DNA from: Clostridium saccharobutylicum DSM 13864
GTDB lineage: Bacteria > Bacillota > Clostridia > Clostridiales > Clostridiaceae
Reading direction: 5' to 3'
DNA: 64,000 bases
Assembly (NCBI RefSeq): GCF_000473995.1
Contig: NC_022571.1
Span: 3,689,416-3,753,415, forward strand
In this document: positions 9,519-17,784 of the stretch, piece after piece
Numbering within the stretch: position 1 is the stretch's first letter
Layout of the letters: every line of letters starts with the position of its first letter
The notes under the pieces: model-generated
Seen by the model: the letters and a program-made list of their open reading frames with translations, nothing else
The model's database searches: none
What the model was told of the DNA's origin: nothing
Translations under genes and position numbers: made by a program

Positions 9519-9836
9519 ATGAAAAAATATTTCATTATATTTTGCATTACTTTATTTTTATCATCTATTATCACTACAATCACTTCTGTCGCTCAGCCAA
9601 AATCCTATAGGCAGGGAATTTATACAGAAAAGAGTTTAGATTTGCATCCAGATACTTCTCATACTATACAAAACAATTCTCCAAGCGAATATGCCTTTGT
9701 AATACTTTTAGATTCAAACCAAATTATTCAACAACTTATACAATTAGAGCCTATGTCTGATAAATACAATTTAGAGCCTTTACTTGCTGGATATGTACTA
9801 ATTATAGTTGGTAAAGATGAAGTCATTATATCATAA
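9519..9836 (+). CDS. small secreted protein, first of a tandem pair
   Basis: 105 aa with a signal peptide (MKKYFIIF..., cleavage likely near the SVAQP segment) and an ~80-residue mature domain. It is clearly paralogous to the next gene: both share GxYT, a LxLxPxT segment, NNS, DS, QxIxLxPxS, YNLxPL and a C-terminal GxxExxI. No known family is recognised. ATG 9519 has AAAGGTGG before it; an in-frame GTG at 9507 lies inside that site and is rejected. The 44-nt gap to the paralogue suggests cotranscription and origin by tandem duplication. Confidence 0.7.
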   Translation: MKKYFIIFCITLFLSSIITTITSVAQPKSYRQGIYTEKSLDLHPDTSHTIQNNSPSEYAFVILLDSNQIIQQLIQLEPMSDKYNLEPLLAGYVLIIVGKDEVIIS

Positions 9837-9880
9837 ATAATCTTTACTTAATTAATAAATAGAAAGGTGGCTATATTTAT

Positions 9881-10198
9881 ATGAAGAAATTTATTTTTAT
9901 ATTTTTGTTTTTCTTATGCTTATCATTTAACATAAACATAGTCCCTTCCTTAGCTCAACCTCGAGTTATTAAAGAAGGTGTTTATACCTTAGCTGATTTA
10001 AACTTATCCCCAAATACCAAATATACTGTTGAAAATAATTCTTTTAACGAACGTATCTACATACTTGTATTTGACTCTAAACCAAATTTTATACAAGCAA
10101 TACGATTAAGACCACAATCAAAAACATATAATTTAAAACCACTCCATCCCGACTATACAATAGTTGTAATCGGTGAAGGTGAAATAACCATTTATTAA
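9881..10198 (+). CDS. small secreted protein, second of a tandem pair
   Basis: 105 aa, signal peptide ending near PSLAQP, then a mature domain aligned without obvious gaps to the preceding gene (EGVYTLADLNLSPNTKYTV against QGIYTEKSLDLHPDTSHTI). The two are diverged at most positions, so the duplication is old. The ribosome binding site is AAAGGTGG, as in the first copy. A terminator follows the stop directly, closing a two-gene unit. Function unknown; a small beta-rich extracellular domain is likely from the alternating pattern. Confidence 0.7.
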   Translation: MKKFIFIFLFFLCLSFNINIVPSLAQPRVIKEGVYTLADLNLSPNTKYTVENNSFNERIYILVFDSKPNFIQAIRLRPQSKTYNLKPLHPDYTIVVIGEGEITIY

Positions 10199-10225
10199 AA
10201 GGTACCCTTAAGGTGCCTTTTTGTT
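10198..10225 (+). terminator. terminator of the secreted pair
   Basis: AAAGGTACC (10198-10206) pairs with GGTGCCTTT (10212-10220, one wobble), followed by TTGTT. It begins at the stop codon. The rest of the gap up to 10483 is AT-rich with nothing else visible. Confidence 0.8.
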
Positions 10226-10498
10226 ACTTTATTTGTTTTTACAATAATTTCGCGAGTCAATACACAGTATAAATTTATAAATAAATCAAAAGTAAACTTT
10301 TCAAAAATTATCTATCCTTAAATTCTAAGCTTACCTTCTACGTAAAATTTGCAGTAACACTTGTTACATATTTTATAAAAAATACATGCTACAATTTATA
10401 CGAAATTATTTATGAACTATACAAACATAAAAATTAAATAATAGCGCAAACATTTTTAGATAATTGTTTTATAAAACTTATGAAAAAGGAGTACTTAA

Positions 10499-11269
10499 AT
10501 GGAAAAATATAAAGAAAATAGAGAATTTTTAAAAGCTAATTTTCAAATATTAGATGAAATAAAAACAGATGCACAAAAGAAAGTTCCTAAACCATCTATT
10601 CAAAAGCATTATGAAGATAATTCTCAAATTATAGAACTTCCTAAAGTTAATAAAGATATGTTGTTAAAATCTAATATATTCGATTGTATAAATGACAGAC
10701 GAAGTATTAGAAAATATTCCAATGAAAGCATATCATTAGATGAACTTTCTTTCTTACTATGGTCTACACAAGGAATACAAAAAGTTATGGGAGATAATCA
10801 TACTGCTTTTAGAACTGTTCCATCAGGTGGTGCATCTCACACTTTTGAAACATATTTGATTATAAAAAATGTAGAAAACCTTAATGAAGGAATATATAGA
10901 TATTTACCATTAGAACATAGTTTAGTATTCATGTATGAAGTAAAAAATATAGACAAAAAAGTTAATCAAGCAACTCCTAAACAACCTTTTGTACCTAATT
11001 TTGCATCAAAAAGTGCTGTTGTATTTGCCTGGAGTACTATCCCCTACAGAGCTGAATGGAAATTCGATATAACGGCTCATAAGAAAATATTAATCGATGT
11101 TGGTCATGTTTGCCAAAATCTTTACATTGCTAGTGAAGCAATTAAATGTGGCACTTGTGCAATAGGAATATATGATCAAAAATTGATAGATAACATGCTA
11201 GATCTTGATGGTGAAAATGAATTTGTAATTTATTTAGCAGCAGTAGGTAAAATCGATACAAGTATATAG
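10499..11269 (+). CDS. SagB-type nitroreductase-family oxidoreductase
   Basis: 256-aa flavin oxidoreductase of the nitroreductase superfamily, SagB/ThcOx subgroup. Visible motifs are CINDRRSIRKYSNE (FMN-phosphate contact, near residue 64), SFLLWSTQGIQ, FRTVPSGGASHTFETYL and a C-terminal segment with GHVCQNLYIASEAI. SagB proteins oxidise azolines in RiPP clusters, but no SagC/SagD or precursor gene is near, so a stand-alone NAD(P)H nitroreductase role is more likely. ATG follows AAAGGAG. An AACCGAAAT hairpin terminates it. Confidence 0.85.
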   Translation: MEKYKENREFLKANFQILDEIKTDAQKKVPKPSIQKHYEDNSQIIELPKVNKDMLLKSNIFDCINDRRSIRKYSNESISLDELSFLLWSTQGIQKVMGDNHTAFRTVPSGGASHTFETYLIIKNVENLNEGIYRYLPLEHSLVFMYEVKNIDKKVNQATPKQPFVPNFASKSAVVFAWSTIPYRAEWKFDITAHKKILIDVGHVCQNLYIASEAIKCGTCAIGIYDQKLIDNMLDLDGENEFVIYLAAVGKIDTSI

Positions 11270-11289
11270 ATTTCACTTATCGTTCAACT

Positions 11290-11380
11290 AACCGAAATAA
11301 ATGTCATGCATTTGTTTCGGTTACTTCACTAGAAACTATACTATAAATACCGCAAATTCATTTTTCTGAATTATGCGGTA
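11290..11380. terminator. two hairpins between convergent genes
   Basis: First stem TAACCGAAATAAATG (11290-11304) / CATTTGTTTCGGTTA (11309-11323) serves the nitroreductase gene. The second, TACCGCAAATTCA / TGAATTATGCGGTA at about 11348-11380, serves the minus-strand oxidoreductase. The first uses the ACCGAAA...TTTCGGT core also found in repeat family 1. Confidence 0.65.
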
Positions 11381-11389
11381 AAATTTATT

Positions 11390-11971
11390 CTATAATGTTT
11401 CTTTTACTATCTTTGATACTTCATTTAAATAATCTTGACGTATTTTATCTGTAACATATGGAACTCCTCCAAAGAATGTATGCTGTACTTTCTCAATACC
11501 ACTAAAATTAAATACTCCTTCACCCATAATCTGTCTCATTGAATTATGCATTCCATTTTCAGAATACATATCATTTGATGCTCCTGTAGTACAAAATACT
11601 AAACCTTTCCTGCCTTTTAATAATCCATTTTGAACCCCATCTTCATACTCATAAGCAAAACCATATGAAAATACTCTATCCACATATCCTTTTAATATAG
11701 CTGGAACAGAAACCCACCAAACTGGATAAACAAAGGTAATAACATCTGCCCATGTAATATGTTCCTGTTCTACTTTTACATCTTCAGATACAGTTCCTCT
11801 TTTTAATGCTTCAAAATCTGAAGGTTTAAGTATTGGATCAAATCCAATTTCATATAAATCTCTAACTCTCACATTAGCTCCCTTTTCTTTAGATGCTTCA
11901 ACTACAGTATCTGCTATTGCCTTTCCAAAACTTTTTGGATTTGGATGTGCTAAAACTATTAAGTTATTCAT
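11390..11971 (-). CDS. NAD(P)H-dependent FMN oxidoreductase (NQO1/MdaB-like)
   Basis: 193-aa flavodoxin-like quinone/nitro reductase family protein. The N-terminal FMN phosphate loop AHPNPKSFGKAIAD, the flavin-contact region TFVYPVWWVSVPAILKGYVDRVFSYGFAY (conserved P-V/L-W-W and DR-F motifs) and FCTTGAS match the NAD(P)H:quinone oxidoreductase / KefF group. Cytoplasmic. It is convergent with the nitroreductase and not in an operon. Physiological substrate cannot be read from sequence. Confidence 0.88.
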   Translation of the reverse strand: MNNLIVLAHPNPKSFGKAIADTVVEASKEKGANVRVRDLYEIGFDPILKPSDFEALKRGTVSEDVKVEQEHITWADVITFVYPVWWVSVPAILKGYVDRVFSYGFAYEYEDGVQNGLLKGRKGLVFCTTGASNDMYSENGMHNSMRQIMGEGVFNFSGIEKVQHTFFGGVPYVTDKIRQDYLNEVSKIVKETL

Positions 11972-12253
11972 AATTAGTTCCTTCTTTCTATAATATTTAC
12001 TATTTAATTTATTATGAGCATTTACTATAGTAATCTATTCATTGATTGTCTTATCATCTCTGCAAAAATTGTATTAAAAACTTTTTAATTTTTTTCTGCT
12101 GAATCCATGATTATTCCTATTCATTTTCGCAATTATGTGCATTATATTTTACTGATTTTAAAAAATATATTTTCCATTTAATGCCATTTATGATATAATT
12201 TATAAATAGAGCTTATTATGTTGCATTAAATATATCAACAAAGGAGTGGTCGA

Positions 12254-12823
12254 ATGCTAAAAGTAAAGAGGCTAATGTGCTTATCAAGTTGCCTAATATT
12301 CTTTAACATTTTTGATATGAGCACAGTAACACCATTTCACTCTTTAGCAACAGAGGTTGTAGAAGATAAAAATATAGCTGCAGTACCTAAGAATAAAATT
12401 GGATTGATAAAGAAACCAATTGAAGTTGAAGTTGAAAGAATTAAACAAGAAGAATTAGAACGACAAAGGGAGCAGGAAATAGAAAACGAAAAGAAAAAAA
12501 ATGAACCTGAATGGCAAGAGTTTATACTCACGTTTTATACATCACTTGAATCAGAAAATAGTAGTGCTGGTCCAGTCACTTGTCAAAACAAACCGTTATC
12601 ACGTGGCGGCGTTGCTAACAATGTAATACCCCAAAATACACAACTATATTTAGACGGTTATGGACAAGTTACTGTTAATGATAAGGGCTCTGATAAATAT
12701 TTTAGCGTAGGTAATAGATTAGATGTTTTTGTTGAAAGAGCACCTGGAGAAAGTGATTCACAATATAAAAAAAGAGTAAGCAATTATGGAATACAAAAAG
12801 TTAAGGGTTATATAGTTAAATAA
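12254..12823 (+). CDS. secreted 3D-domain protein
   Basis: 189 aa: signal peptide (residues 1-32), a charged coiled segment (EVEVERIKQEELERQREQ...), then a C-terminal 3D domain (about 95-189) named for three Asp residues, here in LDGYG, VNDKGSDKYF and GNRLDVFV. 3D domains adopt the MltA-type double-psi barrel and occur in cell-wall proteins such as resuscitation/Rpf-like muralytic enzymes, so peptidoglycan binding or cleavage is inferred. AAAGGAG precedes ATG. It is monocistronic. Confidence 0.75.
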   Translation: MLKVKRLMCLSSCLIFFNIFDMSTVTPFHSLATEVVEDKNIAAVPKNKIGLIKKPIEVEVERIKQEELERQREQEIENEKKKNEPEWQEFILTFYTSLESENSSAGPVTCQNKPLSRGGVANNVIPQNTQLYLDGYGQVTVNDKGSDKYFSVGNRLDVFVERAPGESDSQYKKRVSNYGIQKVKGYIVK

Positions 12824-13472
12824 TATAGAATATCTTAATTATTGCGCGCAAAAAGATTTCTAAATTTCACATAGCTTATTTACTATTTTATATTGAATTT
12901 TTAAAATAAATATAATATAAATTTTAATTATAAGGTTTTTATTTAAAACTATTAATTTCTTATACCCAAATTTAAGGCACATTCATAATTTTTACAATTA
13001 TAATAAGCAAAAAACTTAGATTTCATCTATCTTAAATTGTTTAATACAGTTTTATACATCCATTAGTTTTTTTATTACACTTAATTTAAATGATACTATA
13101 ATTGAATAAAAATTATTATTCTCATCTTTCTTATATACATATCTTAATTATGAAAAACATCAGATATAAAACATAATTTGCAATTATTATAACGTAAAAA
13201 CTCTCAAATATATCAAAAAAATTCTCAACTTTGTTTATTTAATACACCTATTTATCTTAATTTTACAATAATAGTAATATACTTTTTACTATTATATTTT
13301 TTTATTGAAGAAATTCAAATAAATACAGATATAAACAATTTTATATATGTAGATGAATAAAAAACATATGGATTAGTTAATTATGTTAGAATGCAAATAT
13401 TAGTCTTACAGACTAGATAAATCTCTGTATGGAAGCAAAAGCTATCTAGTTAATATCCAAGATAGTACTACA
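12824..13472. other. long AT-rich region before the sol operon end
   Basis: About 650 nt with no supportable gene. Near 13412-13450 there is an 8-bp inverted repeat (ACTAGATA / TATCTAGT), probably a decayed repeat unit. An isolated TTAAGGCACATTCAT near 12972 resembles an end of repeat family 2. Confidence 0.4.
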
Positions 13473-13517
13473 AATAGCCATTCTGAATGAATATAGTTTT
13501 TATTCAGAATGGCTATT
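13473..13517 (-). terminator. sol operon terminator
   Basis: Perfect 16-bp arms, AATAGCCATTCTGAAT (13473-13488) and ATTCAGAATGGCTATT (13502-13517), 33 nt after the adc stop. The U tract on the minus strand is weak (TTTG), but the stem is the strongest in the region. Confidence 0.75.
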
Positions 13518-13549
13518 GATTTATCTAAAATATTTGATAAATATCATTT

Positions 13550-14290
13550 CTAATTTTTTGAAAGATAATCATATACAATATGAGGTGTTCCAAGTGTCAA
13601 ATCTGTAAGAATATGCGATGCAGATACAACTTCTAATACTGGCAGATCTGCTAAAGGAGCTAATGCATGGCTAAATAATTGTAAACGCGCACATCCAGTC
13701 CAAGCGCCATGAATTTTTATATCTGTATTTTCTGCACGAATGAGCTCACATATTCTTGGCTTTCCATCATAACCTTGAATAATTTTCAACATGAAATTAG
13801 GACGGGCAATTTGATTGTAGGCTTCTTTTAGATCAAGTTGGCTATGTTTATATCCCATTGTTGCTGTTGCAACTGGTAACTTACCATATTTTAAAGTCCC
13901 AACTAAAGTATCTGAATCAACAAACAACTTTGGTTTGCCAAGTTTTTTGGGATAAGCACTGCTTTCTCTTCCAACTGCAATAGCTGGTTCATTATCCAGA
14001 TACATCATATGAAGGTAATCTCCTTCAACACCATTAAACTTTACCGGAATAGCTTGCCCACATTCAGTATATGAACCTAATCCCGTAGTATCAGGCATGG
14101 CCATCATTTCAAATTTAACATATGGTCCAACTAATTCAAGTGGTTCTGGAACTATCTTTCTCAACGCTTCTAAATCAGTACGATAAATAATATTTAAATA
14201 TTCTCTATTATGAAATTTATATGGACCTCTAGGAAATGCTGGACCGATAAGTGGTGTTGTAATTTGTTTAGATACTTCACTTTCTAACAT
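13550..14290 (-). CDS. adc: acetoacetate decarboxylase
   Basis: Cytoplasmic enzyme converting acetoacetate to acetone and CO2, the last step of acetone (or isopropanol precursor) formation. 246 aa, as usual for clostridial Adc. The Schiff-base lysine lies in SAYPKKLG (Lys115, followed by Lys116, which lowers its pKa in the known enzyme). Further family blocks are MAMPDTTGLGSYTECGQAIPV, HMMYLDNEPAIAVGRE and ASHILTDLTLGTP. It is the last gene of the sol operon, 75 nt after ctfB, with a strong hairpin beyond it. The upstream CtfAB supplies its substrate by moving CoA from acetoacetyl-CoA to acetate or butyrate. Confidence 0.97.
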   Translation of the reverse strand: MLESEVSKQITTPLIGPAFPRGPYKFHNREYLNIIYRTDLEALRKIVPEPLELVGPYVKFEMMAMPDTTGLGSYTECGQAIPVKFNGVEGDYLHMMYLDNEPAIAVGRESSAYPKKLGKPKLFVDSDTLVGTLKYGKLPVATATMGYKHSQLDLKEAYNQIARPNFMLKIIQGYDGKPRICELIRAENTDIKIHGAWTGCARLQLFSHALAPLADLPVLEVVSASHILTDLTLGTPHIVYDYLSKN

Positions 14291-14365
14291 AAAATCTTCA
14301 CTCTCTTTTCTCTATTTTAGATTTAATACAAAAGCTTTCAATTACATACTTTGAATAATAAGTTT

Positions 14366-15031
14366 TTATACATCCATAGTCTTTATATCAGGCGGAATAA
14401 TTAAATCAGCTTCTGTTAAAGATTTAATTTCATCAATTGTTGTATCTTTATTAATTTCTTTTAAAAGTAAACCATCACTTATTACTTTAATTACACCAAG
14501 TTCTGTAACTATTAAATCTACTTGAGATTTCGCAGTAAGTGGAAGATTACATTTTTTCAATATCTTAGGTTTTCCTTTACCAGTATGTTGCATTGCTACA
14601 ATTATCCTTTTTGCACCTATTGCTAAATCCATAGCGCCACCCATTCCAGGAACAATTTTATTAGGAACTATCCAATTAGCCAGATTTCCTTTTTCATCTA
14701 CTTCTAGCGCTCCAAGAACAGCAACATCCACATGTCCACCTCTAATTAATGAAAAAGACATTGAACTATCAAGAAATGCACCATGTGGAAGTAATGTCGT
14801 ACATTGTCCACCAGCATTTATTATATCCTCATCTTCCTTATCTCGTTCTGCTATCTTCCCCATACCAACTATACCATTTTCTGATTGAAACGTTATATTC
14901 ATTTCATTTGGTACATAATTTGCGACTAAACTTGGAAGACCTATTCCTAGATTTACAAGCTGTCCTTCCTTTAATTCTTTAGCAACTCTCTTAGCTATAA
15001 TTTTTTTTGCGATAGTCTTATCTTGAATCAA
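14366..15031 (-). CDS. ctfB: acetoacetyl-CoA:acetate/butyrate CoA-transferase subunit B
   Basis: Beta subunit of the heterotetrameric CoA-transferase that re-assimilates acetate and butyrate and yields acetoacetate for Adc. 221 aa. The catalytic Glu (Glu51) lies in QSENGIVG, the class I CoA-transferase S-E-N-G motif; [17 protein letters not shown] and [23 protein letters not shown] are conserved family blocks. The start codon is TTG immediately after the ctfA stop, and its AAGGAGG ribosome binding site lies inside the last ctfA codons (Lys-Glu-Ala-Ala), so the two subunits are translationally coupled. Confidence 0.97.
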   Translation of the reverse strand: MIQDKTIAKKIIAKRVAKELKEGQLVNLGIGLPSLVANYVPNEMNITFQSENGIVGMGKIAERDKEDEDIINAGGQCTTLLPHGAFLDSSMSFSLIRGGHVDVAVLGALEVDEKGNLANWIVPNKIVPGMGGAMDLAIGAKRIIVAMQHTGKGKPKILKKCNLPLTAKSQVDLIVTELGVIKVISDGLLLKEINKDTTIDEIKSLTEADLIIPPDIKTMDV

Positions 15032-15685
15032 TTAAGCAGCCTCCTTCACTATATAATTTACTAATACACCCGGAGTCATTATATTTTCTCTTTTTAATTG
15101 TTCACATTTCACTAAATTTTCAGCTTCTACTATTACTATCTTTCCAGCCATAGCCATGTAAGGATTAAAGTTTTTTGTAGTAGCTCTATAGCAAATATTT
15201 CCAAACTCATCTACAACACTACCTTTTACAATTGAAACATCCGCGCATAGTGGGAGTTCTAATAAATATTCTTTACCACCAATTGTAACTTTTCTTTTAC
15301 CTTCCTCTACAATAGTTCCCAATCCAGTTGGTGTTAATACACCTCCTAATCCAGATCCAGCTGCACGAATTCTCTCAATTAATGTTCCTTGTGGAGAAAG
15401 TTCAACTTCTATTTCACCATTATTCATCTTTTTACCAGTTTCAGGATTAGTTCCAATATGAGAAGCAATTATTTTTGATACTTGCCCATTAACAATCAAT
15501 TTTCCTATACCTTTGTCTGGAAATGCTGTATCATTGCTAATAATAGTCAAATTCTTAATATTTAAATCTACTAACATATCAATAATATTTTCAGGTGTTC
15601 CACAATCTAAAAATCCGCCAACCATAATTGTCATACCATCTTTAAAAACATGTTTCAAATCTTCTAATTTAACTATTTTATTCAA
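15032..15685 (-). CDS. ctfA: acetoacetyl-CoA:acetate/butyrate CoA-transferase subunit A
   Basis: Alpha subunit partnering CtfB, 217 aa. The CoA-transferase signature near the N terminus reads MVGGFLDCGTPENIIDML (G-G-F), followed by GLGGVLTPTGLGTIVEEGKR and the glycine-rich oxyanion region typical of subunit A. The ald-ctfA gap is 92 nt and contains a perfect hairpin (15741-15766). Translation stops one base before ctfB begins, assuring equal output of the two subunits. Confidence 0.97.
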   Translation of the reverse strand: MNKIVKLEDLKHVFKDGMTIMVGGFLDCGTPENIIDMLVDLNIKNLTIISNDTAFPDKGIGKLIVNGQVSKIIASHIGTNPETGKKMNNGEIEVELSPQGTLIERIRAAGSGLGGVLTPTGLGTIVEEGKRKVTIGGKEYLLELPLCADVSIVKGSVVDEFGNICYRATTKNFNPYMAMAGKIVIVEAENLVKCEQLKRENIMTPGVLVNYIVKEAA

Positions 15686-15740
15686 ATTTATTTCTCCTCT
15701 CTAAATATCATTAAATATTTTACAGGAATTTTATAAATTA

Positions 15741-15766
15741 ACTTAATGCAGTCTTATGCATTAAGT
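15741..15766 (-). promoter_or_regulatory. intercistronic hairpin between ald and ctfA
   Basis: Perfect 10-bp arms ACTTAATGCA (15741-15750) and TGCATTAAGT (15757-15766) with a 6-nt loop. No T run follows on the minus strand, so it is not an ordinary terminator; an mRNA processing or stability element that sets the ald:ctf ratio is a reasonable inference. Confidence 0.55.
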
Positions 15767-15777
15767 TTGTAAATATA

Positions 15778-17187
15778 TTAGCCTACGAACACACATCTTC
15801 TTTGTCTTGTGAAATTTCTTGCTGAAGTTATTCCCTCACCTGTGCATCCAGCAATTGTAAATGTTGTGAATCCTTCTGCACCATAACCTACACCTGCAAA
15901 AGACTTTGCATTTTTTACAAAAATAGTTGTATCTATTTCTTTTTCAAATCTATTTAAGTTCTCAATATTTTTTGAGTATATATAAGCACTATGCTTTCTA
16001 TTCTGCTCTGCTATCTTTGCATATTTTATAGCTTCATCAATATCTTTAACTCTCACAATTGGAAGTATTGGCATCATTAACTCTGTCATTACAAAAGGAT
16101 GATCTGCATCTACTTCACAGATTATACATCTAACATCTGAAGAAGATTCAACATCTATTTCATCTAAAAATAGTTTTGCATCTTTTCCTACCCATTTTTT
16201 ATTTATAGTATACTCTGAAGTTTCATTATTTTTTTGTAATACTAGATTTACTAATCTTGATACCTGATCTTTATTTATAATCACAGCATTATTTTTAAGC
16301 ATATTTTTAATTAAATCGTCTGCTACATTTTCAAAAACAAACACTTCTTTTTCTGCAATACATGGCAAGTTATTATCAAAAGAACAACCTTCTATGATGC
16401 TCTTTCCTGCCTTTTCTATATCAGCAGTATCATCTACAATAACAGGAGGATTTCCTGCACCTGCGCCTATAGACTTTTTACCAGAACTTAAAAGTGTTTT
16501 TACCATTCCTGGTCCACCTGTTCCGCACAAAAGTTTTATTGCTGGATGTTTTATAATTGCATCTAAAGATTCCATAGTTGGATTTTTTATAGCTGTTACT
16601 AGATTTCGTGGACCTCCACATGAAATAATTGCTCTATTTATCATATCTACAGCAAAAGCAACACATTTTTTTGCACCTGGATGTCCATTAAATACTACAG
16701 CATTTCCAGAAGCTATCATACCTATACTATTACATATAATAGTTTCAGTTGGATTTGTTGATGGAGTTATTGCTCCTATAACACCATAAGGTGACATTTC
16801 CACTACTGTAAGTCCATTATCTCCAGACCAAGCTGTAGTAGCTAAATCCTCTGTTCCTGGAGTATATTTAGCTACTAATTCATGTTTTAATATTTTATCT
16901 TCATATCTTCCCATATGTGTTTCTTCTAAAATCATTTGGGCTAAAATTTCTTTATTTTTTAATGTAACTTTTCTTATTTCAGTTATAATTTTTTCTCTTT
17001 GTTCTTTTGTATAATAAAGAGATAATCTTTTTTGTGCATTGACAGCTTCATCAATAGCAGTTTCAGCATTTTCAAAAACCCCTATATATGTGCTGCCACC
17101 TTCACAACCCTTAAATTTTAAATTTTCAACATTTGTTCTTAATTTTAAATCTTTAGTTTCTGGTGACACGAATAGATTATTATTCAT
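15778..17187 (-). CDS. ald: CoA-acylating aldehyde dehydrogenase (butyraldehyde/acetaldehyde)
   Basis: Reduces butyryl-CoA and acetyl-CoA to aldehydes with NAD(P)H, the committing step to butanol and ethanol. 469 aa, single-domain Ald rather than the bifunctional AdhE. The catalytic cysteine is Cys276 in FDNNLPCIAEKE; GTGGPGMVKTLL and AIGAGAGNPPVIVDDTAD are the cofactor and CoA-binding region blocks. It is the first gene of the sol operon, with AAGGAGGAG before ATG and a ~600-nt upstream region with a candidate promoter and dyads. Closely follows the C. beijerinckii-type Ald in sequence. Confidence 0.97.
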   Translation of the reverse strand: MNNNLFVSPETKDLKLRTNVENLKFKGCEGGSTYIGVFENAETAIDEAVNAQKRLSLYYTKEQREKIITEIRKVTLKNKEILAQMILEETHMGRYEDKILKHELVAKYTPGTEDLATTAWSGDNGLTVVEMSPYGVIGAITPSTNPTETIICNSIGMIASGNAVVFNGHPGAKKCVAFAVDMINRAIISCGGPRNLVTAIKNPTMESLDAIIKHPAIKLLCGTGGPGMVKTLLSSGKKSIGAGAGNPPVIVDDTADIEKAGKSIIEGCSFDNNLPCIAEKEVFVFENVADDLIKNMLKNNAVIINKDQVSRLVNLVLQKNNETSEYTINKKWVGKDAKLFLDEIDVESSSDVRCIICEVDADHPFVMTELMMPILPIVRVKDIDEAIKYAKIAEQNRKHSAYIYSKNIENLNRFEKEIDTTIFVKNAKSFAGVGYGAEGFTTFTIAGCTGEGITSARNFTRQRRCVFVG

Positions 17188-17668
17188 AGTTTCTCCTCCT
17201 TAAATTTAAAAATTAATTGACAATTTGTTATTTTATAAAATGTTATAGATATTAAATTGTTTTTTAATCCCTATATGAAGTATATTATCACCAACAAATG
17301 GTTTTTCAACCTTTTTATTCAAAATAATTAAACACAATCAAATAAAACGTTGCCAAGCCATAATTGGGCAATCTATTTTAGTCCTATAAATCTAAAACAA
17401 ATTGTATCGATTTATTTCGAAATGATTTAACGTTTATATATTCTGTGATAAACGTGTTTTTCGGTTCATTCCATTCCTATCTCTAAGTATAATTAACATA
17501 ATATGCTTAGAAATGTTATTGTTCATTTCTAAGTTAAACATTAAATTTCTTAATACTGTCATCCTTCTATAATCTTTTTAATATTAAATTAATTTAATAA
17601 AATAATAAATTAAATTTAGGACTAAATACTTAAATAATAATTTTGTATTTTACAATTTATCAAAAAAA
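17188..17668 (-). promoter_or_regulatory. sol operon promoter/leader region
   Basis: Candidate sigma-A promoter reading toward ald: TTGAAA (17304-17309 on the minus strand), 16-nt spacer, TAATAT (17282-17287). Upstream lie an 8-bp dyad ACGTTTAT / ATAAACGT with a 10-nt spacer (17430-17455), a 10-bp hairpin CTTAGAAATG / CATTTCTAAG (17506-17533), and TTTCGAAA (17415-17422), a 6-of-7 match on either strand to the Spo0A box TGTCGAA. No perfect Spo0A box was found. The dyads are candidates for operators controlling solventogenesis. Confidence 0.5.
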
Positions 17669-17701
17669 ATATCGTAAATTCATTTCTGAATATTACGATA
17701 T
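17662..17701 (-). terminator. terminator of the two-component locus
   Basis: Arms ATATCGTAAATTCA (17669-17682) and TGAATATTACGATAT (17687-17701) followed on the minus strand by eight T residues. It ends the transcript of the gene at 17785-19059, just upstream of the sol leader. Confidence 0.85.
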
Positions 17702-17784
17702 TCACAATATCTATATGTTAAAGAAAATAGCTTCTTATAATAATATTTATAATTCAATTTATCATTTTCTTCAATATAAATGTA

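Noticed and set aside
10499..11269. SagB as part of a RiPP (azoline) gene cluster
   Set aside because: No SagC, SagD or precursor-peptide gene flanks it; neighbours are unrelated.
14749..14982. Plus-strand open frames inside sol operon genes
   Set aside because: Antisense shadows of ctfB; no start signal and unrelated to any known protein.
17188..17260. Rex (redox repressor) site near ald start
   Set aside because: TTGTTATTTTATAAAATGTT has only one good half-site; the consensus TTGTTAA-N4-TTAACAA is not met.
17415..17422. Spo0A box upstream of ald
   Set aside because: TTTCGAAA matches only 6 of 7 bases of TGTCGAA, and such near matches are common in AT-rich DNA. Kept as a weak note within the promoter region, not as a site.
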